This document shows, in pieces, positions 1 through 8,516 of a DNA stretch of 64,000 bases (positions are counted from its first letter, which is position 1; each line of letters begins with the position of its first letter). The notes below the pieces were generated by a model. The model was not told where the DNA came from. It saw only the letters and a list, made by a program, of their open reading frames with translations, and did no database searches. The position numbers and the translations under genes are program-made. The stretch is from contig NZ_CP192292.1 in NCBI RefSeq assembly GCF_050596425.1, positions 1,984,001 to 2,048,000 on the forward strand. The letters are read 5' to 3'. The DNA is from G963665925 sp050596425. Its GTDB lineage: Bacteria; Bacillota; Clostridia; Peptostreptococcales; Acidaminobacteraceae.

Positions 1-1017
1 AATGGCACGGTTTCATTCTCGCCATGTCACCACCACAATGCAGTAGGCCCTATGGGTGGTATCACTTCTGGAAACATGCCAGTCCTTGTTGTTAAAAATA
101 TGCTTGATGGCACAGTGGCTTACTGTACCCTTAATGAAGGTATTGGTAAGGTACTTCGCTTTGGTGCGTATTCGCAGGAAGTTGTCGATAGACTCCAGTG
201 GATGCGTGATGTGCTTGGTCCAGTGCTCTCAATGGCACTAAAGCGCAAAGATGGTGGACTTAACCTCAATGTTATGATTGCGAAATCCATCACTATGGGG
301 GATGAATTCCATCAGAGGAATATTGCTGCATCCCTGAACTTCTTGAAAGAAATCACACCGCTTATCGTCGAACTGGATCTTGATGAAAAGAAGAGATACA
401 GCGTTATTAAGTTCCTAGCTGACACAGACCAATTCTTCTTGAATATTATGATGGCAGCTGGCAAGGCCACGGTTGACTGCGCTAGAAAAATAGAGAGTGG
501 AACAGTTGTCACAACCATGGCGAGAAATGGCAGAGATTTTGGTATTCGAATTTCTGGTATGGGTGACCAGTGGTTTACTGCACCGGTGAACATGCCAAAT
601 GGTCTGTATTTCACTGGGTACTCAGAAAAAGATGCCAATCCTGATATTGGCGATAGTGCCATTACAGAAACGGTTGGTGTTGGCGGCATGGCCATGGTCG
701 CTGCACCGGGCGTTACTAGATTTGTTGGTGCAGGTGGATTTGAAGATGCACTTGCAATTTCGAATGAGATGGATGAAATATGCATATCCAACAATGCCAA
801 CTGGAGCATTCCAACTTGGGATTTCAAGGGCGCTTGCCTTGGCATTGATGCTAGAAAAGTTGTTCATTCCGGCGTCACACCAATTATCAATACAGGGATT
901 GCACATAGAGAACCTGGTATTGGTCAAGTGGGTGCAGGCACTGTACGTGCGCCGTTTGCCTGCTTTGAAAAGGCACTTGTGGCCTATGCAGAAAAACTTG
1001 GTATTTCGGTTGAATAG
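1..1017 (+). CDS. allG: DUF1116 protein, AllG-like subunit of oxamate carbamoyltransferase (5' partial)
   Basis: The reading frame is open from the first base of the window, so the N-terminus lies upstream; the in-window part is 338 codons of a family usually somewhat over 400. The first residues include a PCHHHNAVGPMGG-type motif typical of DUF1116 (YlbE) proteins. In E. coli, FdrA, YlbE and YlbF (AllF, AllG, AllH) together form the oxamate carbamoyltransferase of anaerobic allantoin breakdown, which phosphorolyses oxalurate to oxamate and carbamoyl phosphate. The next gene is AllH-like and a carbamate kinase follows, which supports that role. The actual substrate here is inferred; FdrA-type clusters may use other carbamoyl compounds. 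Confidence 0.85.
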   Translation, partial: NGTVSFSPCHHHNAVGPMGGITSGNMPVLVVKNMLDGTVAYCTLNEGIGKVLRFGAYSQEVVDRLQWMRDVLGPVLSMALKRKDGGLNLNVMIAKSITMGDEFHQRNIAASLNFLKEITPLIVELDLDEKKRYSVIKFLADTDQFFLNIMMAAGKATVDCARKIESGTVVTTMARNGRDFGIRISGMGDQWFTAPVNMPNGLYFTGYSEKDANPDIGDSAITETVGVGGMAMVAAPGVTRFVGAGGFEDALAISNEMDEICISNNANWSIPTWDFKGACLGIDARKVVHSGVTPIINTGIAHREPGIGQVGAGTVRAPFACFEKALVAYAEKLGISVE

Positions 1018-1019
1018 TC

Positions 1020-1856
1020 ATGTCAGTTGATTCAAATAGAGGGGCAATCAGCAGTTTATTGCCCCCTCTATTAAACAAACATGAAATGGGCAAAGTGCAC
1101 AGTGTATTTAAAAAAGGCATGAACTTTCAATTTGGCGAAGCAGTCGTCTTTGTCAGCGCAAGTGATCAGCCATTATCAGCCATTGGTATTCAAATGCCTG
1201 ATGATCTATTTGAAGACTTGATGCACTCTGTTCGGGTTGAGGATTTGGTTGTCAAAAGGAATGGACAAGTTACAATATACGGATCAAAAAAAACCATATG
1301 TATACAAACACAGGACTACCGGGTGGTTGATCTAAGAATGCCACGGATTCACTTCAATAAGAGATCGATTGCTAAAACGAAGTTATATGACTGTTTAAAT
1401 GCTTTTGATTTTACACAAATCATAGGACTCTGTGTGAATGACAAGACCCGCTATCATATTGGGCAACTTATACATTCAAGGTGGCTCCTAAATGATTTAA
1501 GCGAACATATTGCTTTTTTTATTGGGCGAGGTCTGGGACTTACCCCAAGTGGAGATGATATGTTAGCAGGATTTACTATGGCACTCAAGGCTTTCTGTGA
1601 AGATCAAAACTGGAGCATAACCTTAAAAAAATCACTTATGAAGCGGGAGACAACCTTTGTGAGTTTGGCTTATTATAAGGCTCTTTTTAATGATCACTTG
1701 AGTGAAAACTTTATCAAATTGATAGGCTTACTTGAAATATCAGACACTGATGAAATCAACAGGACTATAAAAGAAGTACAGGCTTATGGTCATACATCAG
1801 GAAATGACACGTTATTTGGATTTCTACTTGGACTTAAATATCTTTTAAGTTCTTAG
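1020..1856 (+). CDS. allH: DUF2877 protein, AllH-like subunit of oxamate carbamoyltransferase
   Basis: A 278-residue protein starting two bases after the AllG-like stop, so probably translationally coupled. It carries the GLTPSGDDMLAGF motif (about residues 175-188) that marks DUF2877/YlbF proteins. Together with the AllG-like and an AllF/FdrA-like subunit it would form a carbamoyltransferase releasing carbamoyl phosphate for the carbamate kinase downstream. No membrane segment or signal peptide is seen, so it should be cytosolic. The family assignment rests on the motif and gene order; the substrate is inferred. Confidence 0.8.
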   Translation: MSVDSNRGAISSLLPPLLNKHEMGKVHSVFKKGMNFQFGEAVVFVSASDQPLSAIGIQMPDDLFEDLMHSVRVEDLVVKRNGQVTIYGSKKTICIQTQDYRVVDLRMPRIHFNKRSIAKTKLYDCLNAFDFTQIIGLCVNDKTRYHIGQLIHSRWLLNDLSEHIAFFIGRGLGLTPSGDDMLAGFTMALKAFCEDQNWSITLKKSLMKRETTFVSLAYYKALFNDHLSENFIKLIGLLEISDTDEINRTIKEVQAYGHTSGNDTLFGFLLGLKYLLSS

Positions 1857-1868
1857 GGAGGGTTTATT

Positions 1869-3161
1869 ATGGAACAGGCAAGAAAGGCAAACTTGGTAGA
1901 GCGATACAAGGCTGTACCTGTGTCTGAACGTTATTGGTGGAAAGTTGTTGCACTAGGCTTCTTCGGTTGGATACTTATGTATGCTGATAGAACGATTTTA
2001 AATCCAGTTATGGGACAGATCGGTGCCCAATTTGGTCTAAGTAATGCTCAGCTAGGTTTGGTAAACAGTGTGTTTTTCCTAGCATACGCTGCGACACAAA
2101 TTCCATTTGGAATTGTTGCTGATAAGCTGGGAAGAAAACTCGTTATTGCATTAGGATTTATTTTATTTGGTGTGACAACATATTTAAGTGGTGTTGCAAG
2201 TGCCTTTGGCGTTTTCATGCTTTACAGAGTTTTAACCGGTATTGGTGAAGCGGCCTTCTACGGTCCGGGTTATGCCCTATCAACAGAATCAATTCCAACA
2301 AAGAAGCTAACACTGGGAACGGCTATCATTAATAGTGGTATGGCCTTTGGTACATCACTGGGTTACCTGCTTTCCAGTAAAATTGTTCTTGAAAATGGAG
2401 AGCACTGGAGCCAGCCATTCTTCATAATGGCTATACCAACTGTCTTGCTTGGTGTGCTTTATTTCTCAATGCTCAAGGAAAAGGTTATTAGACCTGAAGA
2501 TGCACACAGCCAAGGTGTTGAAGCAAAATTCCAGGGGACAAGCGCATCTGAAGCAGGAAGTCAATCAATTGAAAAGTTCAGCTTCAAAGCAATTATTTCA
2601 AACAAGAACTTACTTGTTACTTTTATATTATGTTTCTGTTCTATATATGCTAACTTTGTAATTTTAACTTGGTTGCCACAGTTTCTTCAGGTAGAAAGAG
2701 GCTTTGCAGGCACGAGTGTAGGCTTTATATCATCCCTCGTTCCATGGGCATCTATCCCAGGTGCTCTCATTCTTGCAAGACTATCTGACAAGTATAAGAC
2801 AACAAAAAAGTTTATCTATTTCCTTGTACCCCTATCAATTATTACGTCTTTTGGTATAGCTTTTGTAACCAGCCGTACACTGCTTATTGCAGCTCTTTTG
2901 GTATATGGATTAACAGGTAAACTGGCTCTTGACCCAATTCTGGTTGCTTTTGTAACCAAAAATGCACCGAAGAGTTCTCTATCAACAACACTGAGCGCAT
3001 ATAACTTCGTGGGCATGTCTGGTGCAATCCTAGCGCCATATATTACAGGTTGGATCGCTGATACAACAGGATCGATGAAAGTGGGATTCTATTTGGCATC
3101 TGTTCTTCTCCTTATTGGTATGGTGATCTTTATTACATTTGCAGAAGATAAGAATGATTAA
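1869..3161 (+). CDS. MFS transporter, anion:cation symporter type
   Basis: A 430-residue membrane protein with about 12 hydrophobic segments and the MFS loop 2-3 motif seen as GIVADKLGRK. A YADRTILNPVM segment in the first helix resembles the hexuronate/organic-anion (ACS) branch. The ATG follows a GGAGGG ribosome binding site. It sits between the carbamoyltransferase subunits and carbamate kinase in one run of genes, so it probably imports the ureide or carbamoylated acid that this pathway degrades. The substrate cannot be read from sequence; allantoin, oxalurate and related anions are possible. Confidence 0.85.
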   Translation: MEQARKANLVERYKAVPVSERYWWKVVALGFFGWILMYADRTILNPVMGQIGAQFGLSNAQLGLVNSVFFLAYAATQIPFGIVADKLGRKLVIALGFILFGVTTYLSGVASAFGVFMLYRVLTGIGEAAFYGPGYALSTESIPTKKLTLGTAIINSGMAFGTSLGYLLSSKIVLENGEHWSQPFFIMAIPTVLLGVLYFSMLKEKVIRPEDAHSQGVEAKFQGTSASEAGSQSIEKFSFKAIISNKNLLVTFILCFCSIYANFVILTWLPQFLQVERGFAGTSVGFISSLVPWASIPGALILARLSDKYKTTKKFIYFLVPLSIITSFGIAFVTSRTLLIAALLVYGLTGKLALDPILVAFVTKNAPKSSLSTTLSAYNFVGMSGAILAPYITGWIADTTGSMKVGFYLASVLLLIGMVIFITFAEDKND

Positions 3162-3194
3162 AGCTATAAGGATTTTTAGAAAGAGGTTGATGAT

Positions 3195-4130
3195 ATGGAA
3201 AATAAAAAGATTATAGTGGCGCTTGGTGGCAATGCCATCCTATCTGATGATGCTTCAGCGAATGCCCAAATCCAAGCCATTCGTTCCACTTGCGAAAAAC
3301 TGGCAGACCTAGTGTCTGGCAACAATAAATTGATCATTTCTCATGGGAATGGACCACAAGTGGGCAACTTGCTTCTTCAGCAGCAAGCGGCTGACAGTGA
3401 TAAGAATCCAGCAATGCCCCTTGATACCTGCGTGGCAATGACACAAGGGAGTATTGGCTACTGGATGCAAAATGAGATGAGCAGTGTTTTACAGAGAAAT
3501 GGCATTGATAAAACAGTTGTATCTCTTGTCACACGGGTAAGTGTGGATAAGAACGATGATGCATTCTCTAATCCAACGAAACCCATTGGTCCCTTCTTAT
3601 CAGAAGAAGAGGCAAAAGAAGCCGCTGGAGATGGCAACCTATATATCGAAGATGCTGGGAGAGGCTACAGAAAGGTCGTACCATCTCCAAAACCAGTCGG
3701 TATTGTGGAGTTTGATGCTGTGAAAAAGCTCATTGACAATGATGTTATTACAATTTCATGCGGTGGCGGTGGTGCACCGGTGGTTAAAACAGATTCTGGC
3801 TACCAAGGTGTAGAAGCCGTTATTGATAAGGATTTTGCTTCTCAAAAGCTGGCAGAACAAATTGGAGCTGACCTTTTCATTATTTTGACTGGGGTTGACA
3901 ATGTGTTTATTAATTATAATAAGCCAGACCAGAAAAAGTTGGAAGAAATCAGTGTGGATGAGTTGAAAATGTATATAGCTCAAGATCAATTTGAAAAAGG
4001 GAGCATGTTGCCTAAGATTCAAGCGGCCATTGAGTTTGTTGAATCGACACCAAGGGGGAAAGCCGTTATCACGTCCCTGGAGAATTTAGGCAATATAAAA
4101 GACGGAGCTGGTACAGTTGTAAGGCTCTAA
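3195..4130 (+). CDS. arcC: carbamate kinase
   Basis: A 311-residue amino-acid-kinase-fold enzyme that transfers phosphate from carbamoyl phosphate to ADP, giving ATP and carbamate. The N-terminal VALGGNAIL and the HGNGPQVG motif (about residue 50) are diagnostic, and the length is normal for the family. It closes the AllG-AllH-MFS operon and gives the energy-yielding last step, as AllK/YbcF does in E. coli allantoin fermentation. No arginine deiminase genes are in view, so an arginine role is less likely but cannot be excluded. Confidence 0.93.
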   Translation: MENKKIIVALGGNAILSDDASANAQIQAIRSTCEKLADLVSGNNKLIISHGNGPQVGNLLLQQQAADSDKNPAMPLDTCVAMTQGSIGYWMQNEMSSVLQRNGIDKTVVSLVTRVSVDKNDDAFSNPTKPIGPFLSEEEAKEAAGDGNLYIEDAGRGYRKVVPSPKPVGIVEFDAVKKLIDNDVITISCGGGGAPVVKTDSGYQGVEAVIDKDFASQKLAEQIGADLFIILTGVDNVFINYNKPDQKKLEEISVDELKMYIAQDQFEKGSMLPKIQAAIEFVESTPRGKAVITSLENLGNIKDGAGTVVRL

Positions 4131-4191
4131 TTGCTTGATAAAATACGGTAAAGGTAATTTAAAATTAAATACTTTATATTTATTTCTTATG

Positions 4192-4315
4192 TAGTAAGAT
4201 AGACATGCAGTCTTTACTTTTCAACATGTGTAAAAAAGAAATGAAATATACTGGAAGGCGGGTGGAAATGGGGCTTCCATTTCCACTCAACTTATAGGAC
4301 AAGTCTGTCTTACTA
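4192..4315 (+). ncRNA. candidate structured leader RNA upstream of the symporter gene
   Basis: Two far-apart segments, 4192-4207 (TAGTAAGATAGACATG) and 4300-4315 (CAAGTCTGTCTTACTA), pair over 16 bp with one mismatch and one G-U, enclosing 92 nt. Inside, 4260-4271 and 4277-4288 form a 12-bp stem (one G-U) with a 5-nt loop. There is no U-run after either stem, so this is not a simple terminator. It lies directly 5' of the symporter start at 4364 and could be a riboswitch or protein-binding leader. I do not recognise the class. Confidence 0.45.
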
Positions 4316-4363
4316 AATTTCCTAAAGTTAAAACAGTCGACTTGGTTGACTCGGGGGTCGTAT

Positions 4364-5584
4364 ATGAAAAAAAAGAAACTGGGCATGACGGGGCAAATCA
4401 TGATAGCCATGACGCTTGGAATTATTGCCGGTGTCATTTTTGAAGGGCGTATTTCAGGCATTAAGCTTGTTGGAGATATTTTTCTAAGACTGATTCAGAT
4501 GTCCATTGTGCTTCTTGTCATGGGGCAAATTATTGAAGCCGTTGGTGGGTTAAATCGTAAGGAATTAAGTCGCAGGGGACTTAAAACTGTCTCAATTTTT
4601 TTAGGGACATCATTTTTAGCAGCACTCTTTGGAATTTTTATGGGACTCATATTAGAGCCTGGTCATATTAGTAATCTTGAAGGTCTAACCGCAGGTGTTG
4701 AAATAGATACGAGTTCTATTGGAAACTTGTCAGATACCATTTTAAGGTTCTTTTCAAAAAATATTATTCAGTCTATGGCACAAGGTGACATAGCACAAGT
4801 TATTATTTTTTCTGTTCTATTTGGTCTAGCTATGAGTTATGTGCGTGTGGAAAGCAACAATAACCATATTCTAGAGCATGTAAAAGTTTTCAATGCAATT
4901 ATATTAAAATTAGTCATGCTGGTTATGAAAATGGCACCACTAGGTATATTCTCCCTTATTGCAGCCACAATTGGTAAATTGGGTGTGGGGGTTATAATGC
5001 CCCTTATGCGTTATTTGGGGGCATATGGACTGGCGACAGCTATTTATCTTACTGTTTTTACGGTTTTAGTCGCCATCTATTGTAGGGTGAGTGTGTTTCA
5101 TATTATTAAAGGTATGTTTGAAATGTCTATTGTTGCTCTTGCAACGACATCTTCAGCCATCACTTTACCCACAGAAATGAAAGATGCCAAAGAAAAGCTA
5201 GGCATTAGTGAGCAGGTGTCACAGTTTGTGTTGCCGCTTGGAATGACACTGAATAGCAATGGAGCGGCCATGCACATGGCCATTACCGTGGTAACCATTG
5301 CTCAAATTTATGGGGCGAGTTATACAACTGGTCAGTATTTATTTATCGCAGCCCTATCCACGCTTGTGTCATTGTCTAATGCTGTTGTACCAGGAGCTGG
5401 TCTTGTGTCAATGGCCATAATCATTCCACAGATGGGTCTTCCTATTGAAGCCATTGCCATATTTGCAGGGGTGGAATGGTTCGTTGGAATGCTAAGAACA
5501 ATTTTAAATGTGGATTCAGATGTTTATACAGCGCTAATCGTTGCCAAAAGCGAAAGTGAGCTCGATTATAGCGTTTATAAATAG
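4364..5584 (+). CDS. dicarboxylate/amino acid:cation symporter (DAACS/SDF family)
   Basis: A 406-residue transporter starting MKKKKLGMTG; an upstream in-frame TTG at 4346 was not used because the GGGGGT ribosome site sits just before the ATG at 4364. It has the multi-helix plan of GltP/DctA/TcyP-type symporters, with serine-rich hairpin sequence ATTSSAITLP and the NSNGAAMHMA motif near residues 290-310, which binds substrate and sodium in this family. It would import an amino acid or C4-dicarboxylate with Na+ or H+. It is alone behind the structured leader at 4192-4315. Confidence 0.85.
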   Translation: MKKKKLGMTGQIMIAMTLGIIAGVIFEGRISGIKLVGDIFLRLIQMSIVLLVMGQIIEAVGGLNRKELSRRGLKTVSIFLGTSFLAALFGIFMGLILEPGHISNLEGLTAGVEIDTSSIGNLSDTILRFFSKNIIQSMAQGDIAQVIIFSVLFGLAMSYVRVESNNNHILEHVKVFNAIILKLVMLVMKMAPLGIFSLIAATIGKLGVGVIMPLMRYLGAYGLATAIYLTVFTVLVAIYCRVSVFHIIKGMFEMSIVALATTSSAITLPTEMKDAKEKLGISEQVSQFVLPLGMTLNSNGAAMHMAITVVTIAQIYGASYTTGQYLFIAALSTLVSLSNAVVPGAGLVSMAIIIPQMGLPIEAIAIFAGVEWFVGMLRTILNVDSDVYTALIVAKSESELDYSVYK

Positions 5585-5639
5585 ATTTACAGCATTGTAC
5601 CTTTTTACATTTATAATGGCTTATAGTGTAAAAACTCAC

Positions 5640-5692
5640 AACATGGAAAAAGTCTTTCTGTAGGAGAAAGGCTTTTTTCATGTTGTATTTTA
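5640..5692 (+). terminator. Rho-independent terminator after the DAACS gene
   Basis: A nearly 20-bp stem (5640-5659 with 5665-5684) enclosing a 5-nt loop, followed by a T-rich stretch. It separates the symporter from the Bax-inhibitor-like gene. Confidence 0.85.
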
Positions 5693-5783
5693 TATTTATT
5701 GAGTGATATTTCTATTGTAATGTTATAGTGCAGATGAATATGTTATAATCTGGTATACGATATTAGCATCTAGGAGGTTTATT

Positions 5784-6482
5784 ATGAATCAGAATGATTA
5801 CTACGATTCACACGACATGAGTGAAGTACAAAGTGCCTTTATTACGAAGGTGTTTGGATGGATGGCAATGGCACTTGCCATAACAGGGGTGGTTGCCCTT
5901 TATACCGCGTATACCCCCTCTTTATTGAGAATGATATTTGGCAGTCGTATTGTATTTTACGGACTGGTCCTTGGAGAACTTGGACTTGTTATATATCTAA
6001 GCAGATCCATTAATAGAATGTCTGCACAAACAGCGACATTGACTTTCATTTTTTATGCCATTCTTAATGGTTTAACCCTAGCAAGTATATTCCTCGTCTA
6101 TACGTCGAGTTCAATTGCTTCTACATTCTTTATCACAGCTGGTACGTTTGGTTTAATGGCCTTTTATGGTCATGTTACAAAAAGAGACCTTACGAAGATG
6201 GGAAGCCTACTCATAATGGCTCTTATTGGTGTCATCCTGGCCTCATTAGTCAACATATTCTTTAGAAGCCCAGTTGTTTACTGGATTACTACATATGCAG
6301 GAATTCTGATCTTTGTTGGACTGACTGCATACGATGCTCAAAAGATAAAAAACATCGGAGCTAGGGGATTTTCTGGAGAAGAGATGGAGCAAAAGGCTGC
6401 TGTAATGGGTGCCCTGACACTATATCTTGATTTCATTAACCTATTCTTATACATGCTAAGAATTCTTGGTAGAAGAAAATAA
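5784..6482 (+). CDS. Bax inhibitor-1/YccA family membrane protein
   Basis: A 232-residue protein with seven hydrophobic segments and the C-terminal signature GLTAYDAQKIKN (about residues 183-194), whose acidic residues form the pH-sensing pore latch in the B. subtilis homologue YetJ. Such proteins are calcium-leak channels or interact with FtsH-type proteases. An AGGAGGT site precedes the ATG and a TATAAT (5744-5749) lies about 35 bp upstream. It appears monocistronic or paired with the small gene that follows. Confidence 0.9.
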   Translation: MNQNDYYDSHDMSEVQSAFITKVFGWMAMALAITGVVALYTAYTPSLLRMIFGSRIVFYGLVLGELGLVIYLSRSINRMSAQTATLTFIFYAILNGLTLASIFLVYTSSSIASTFFITAGTFGLMAFYGHVTKRDLTKMGSLLIMALIGVILASLVNIFFRSPVVYWITTYAGILIFVGLTAYDAQKIKNIGARGFSGEEMEQKAAVMGALTLYLDFINLFLYMLRILGRRK

Positions 6483-6522
6483 GTCGGGTTAAAAACCACT
6501 GTGATTTTTACTAGAAAGGTGG

Positions 6523-6888
6523 ATGAAAATGAAAGTGAGTCAGTCTAATGGAATATTAGATTTTCAAAAGACGTCAGAAAAACAAAGTGAAAAAGCTGAA
6601 AAAGAATCAGACAGCAAGAAACAAATCGTCGTTGAAAAAGATGGGGAGTACGCATCAACCTATATGATTGATGGTGACGGTAATAAGATTTTAATAAGTC
6701 GTATACCAATTGAATCTTCTAATAATGAACATGATGCTGAAGAGGGTGTAACTTCAGACGCTGAAATCGACATAAGTCACGGACGGCAAATGTATGAAGC
6801 ATCGGTCCATAAGAAGAATGTCAAAGAAATAATGGAACTTGTTGAAATCAGTGTAGGCATACCGAATAAAAACGGTTACGATGACTAA
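6523..6888 (+). CDS. hypothetical protein, small and highly charged
   Basis: A 121-residue soluble protein 40 bp after the Bax-inhibitor gene, with an AAAGGTGG ribosome site before ATG. The N-terminal third is rich in Lys, Glu, Ser and Gln (QSEKAEKESDSKKQ) and probably disordered; the rest is acidic. No cysteines, signal peptide or membrane segment. I do not recognise a family. The general plan vaguely resembles FlaG-like flagellar accessory proteins, but no motif supports that. Confidence 0.6.
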   Translation: MKMKVSQSNGILDFQKTSEKQSEKAEKESDSKKQIVVEKDGEYASTYMIDGDGNKILISRIPIESSNNEHDAEEGVTSDAEIDISHGRQMYEASVHKKNVKEIMELVEISVGIPNKNGYDD

Positions 6889-6895
6889 TAAGATG

Positions 6896-6935
6896 AAATC
6901 TCTCGGTTGTGAATATGCAATTTGAGAGATTTTTA
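6896..6935 (+). terminator. terminator-like hairpin
   Basis: AAATCTCTC (6896-6904) pairs with GAGAGATTT (6924-6932) and is followed by a T-rich run. Confidence 0.65.
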
Positions 6936-7311
6936 TTATTTTTCATTTGAATGAACGGATCACTGATGTGGTAGTTTTAAGGCGAAAAATATTTGACTGC
7001 ATTACTCTTTTCATGTCTTCTGAATCATTCATTAAAATTTGAATTTATACAATAATTTTTGAAGCGGTCGCAACAAAATAAATCAACACAATGCTAAAAT
7101 AAGATAATTTTTATAAAATTTCTTGTGTCCCTGTTAAAAATATGATAATGTACCACAGGAAATTATTTTTTCAGACACTTGCAAAAATACAACATTAAAA
7201 CTTCGTTTATCCATGTCTAATAGTCTCGATTTTAAAAATTTTGACATGACGGAACGGAGAGATTTAAGTGAAGTATGGCAGGTTGTTCTATTACTAAAAT
7301 CGGGGGAAGCT
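6936..7311. other. gene-free leader of the formate/nitrite channel gene
   Basis: This 376-bp A+T-rich stretch holds no convincing gene. An in-frame extension of the channel gene back to 7213 lacks a ribosome site and is polar, unlike the family. Within it, 7117-7127 pairs with 7154-7164 (11 bp, one G-U), and the right arm is followed by ATTATTTTTT, so it may act as an attenuator. Confidence 0.5.
7117..7174 (+). promoter_or_regulatory. possible attenuator hairpin upstream of the FNT gene
   Basis: AATTTCTTGTG (7117-7127) is complementary to CACAGGAAATT (7154-7164) across a 26-nt loop, followed by a T-rich tract. It is low in G+C, so its strength is uncertain. Confidence 0.35.
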
Positions 7312-8112
7312 ATGAAAACATTTATCGAAATTATTGACTACATTGTCGCAGCAGGTAAGGGGAAAACTGAGAAACCAGTTAGAGCATTAATTCTGCAAGG
7401 GATCCTAGCAGGTATGTTCATTGCGGTAGGTGCAATTGGTTACTTTAAGTTGGTTGCATATACAACTGACCCAGGTCTTGGAAAGTTTTTAGGCGCTTTG
7501 GTCTTCCCAACGGGCATCATTGCTATTCTACTACTGGGTAGTGAACTATTTACAAGTGACTGTATGGCCATTCTAAGCGTTTATAAGAAAAAAGTAAATC
7601 TTGGAAAGTTCATGAAAATGCTTATTACTGTACTTGCTGCTAACCTAGTGGGTGCAATCATTATGGCTTTATTATGCACGGGTGCTGGCATATTCAGTGA
7701 ACACATGCTAGAAATCGTGGCTAAGAGTGCAGTGACAAAAACAACTATGCCAATTGGCCGTATGTTTACAAGTGCAGTACTTTGTAACATCATTGTTTGT
7801 GCGGGTGTTATGATGGCTTACAGTGGTAAAACTGTCATTGGCAAGGTTGTAGCTGTTTGGTTCCCAATCGCAGTCTTTGTATTAAGTGGCACTGAGCATA
7901 TTGTCGCTAATATGTTCTACCTAATGATGGCCTTCTTTAACGGAGCAAATATCACTGTGGCAGGTATCCTAACAAGCTTTGGCGTTGTTGCTCTTGGTAA
8001 CTTCATCGGTGGTGGCATCATCATCGCTGGTGTAAACCACTACATGGACAAAGACCTTAGAGTTGATGAAAAAAAAACGAAACCTCTAATGGCTAAGGCA
8101 AGCAACAAATAA
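7312..8112 (+). CDS. formate/nitrite transporter family channel
   Basis: A 266-residue protein with six hydrophobic segments. The ATG at 7312 follows GGGGGAAG and gives MKTFIEIIDYIV, the usual FNT length. The LGSELFTSDC segment (about residues 65-75) matches the family's re-entrant omega loop, and SGTEHIVANM (about 185-194) carries the central-histidine helix motif. FocA-type pentamers pass formate, NirC-types nitrite, others hydrosulfide; the sequence does not tell me which. It stands alone, with no formate lyase or nitrite reductase in view. Confidence 0.88.
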   Translation: MKTFIEIIDYIVAAGKGKTEKPVRALILQGILAGMFIAVGAIGYFKLVAYTTDPGLGKFLGALVFPTGIIAILLLGSELFTSDCMAILSVYKKKVNLGKFMKMLITVLAANLVGAIIMALLCTGAGIFSEHMLEIVAKSAVTKTTMPIGRMFTSAVLCNIIVCAGVMMAYSGKTVIGKVVAVWFPIAVFVLSGTEHIVANMFYLMMAFFNGANITVAGILTSFGVVALGNFIGGGIIIAGVNHYMDKDLRVDEKKTKPLMAKASNK

Positions 8113-8125
8113 TATATTGAAAAAC

Positions 8126-8174
8126 AGTGGTGACTATGATCGGGCTTATGCTGGATTCATAGTCACTTTTTTTT
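8126..8174 (+). terminator. Rho-independent terminator after FNT gene
   Basis: GTGACTATGA pairs with TCATAGTCAC (8157-8166), followed by eight T. Confidence 0.9.
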
Positions 8175-8516
8175 ACTTATGATTATTGATAAATTGAGGA
8201 TATGCATAAACTATAATGCAGTGGTTTATAAGGGATGTTCTTGCGCAGTTGAGGGGTTAAATAGTGCAAAATAACATTTTGATTTGTGCGATTTGACCTG
8301 GGTGTAAATATACTATATGATATTGACAGAAAATTATGTCGTGTCAAGCACTAGATATTCAATTCTTGACAGAAAATACAAGGAGACTTGCAAATGTATC
8401 TTCCAATTTGATTCCATCGAGTTTTACAAAACTAATTCCAAACGGATCTTTTAAAAGCTTTTCTAAAAGCTTTATTTTGCATTGGTTTATTTTGTAATAA
8501 TTCGGAGGTGTTCAAA
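8175..8516. other. intergenic region with two copies of a TTGACAGAAAAT element
   Basis: No gene is seen. The 12-mer TTGACAGAAAAT occurs twice, at about 8323 and 8365, some 42 bp apart, and contains a perfect -35 hexamer each time. Further on, AAAAGCTTT is repeated near 8452-8472. These may be promoter and operator elements for the MFS gene that follows. Confidence 0.4.

Noticed and set aside
312..845. 177-codon minus-strand frame
   Set aside because: Complement of the DUF1116 gene; no homology or ribosome site.
4260..4363. T-box or known riboswitch upstream of the symporter
   Set aside because: No T-box sequence (TGG box region) and no match to purine, lysine, glycine or guanidine patterns that I could recall; kept only as an unclassified structure.
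7213..7311. N-terminal extension of the formate/nitrite channel
   Set aside because: Polar residues unlike the family and no ribosome site; the ATG at 7312 has one and gives normal length.
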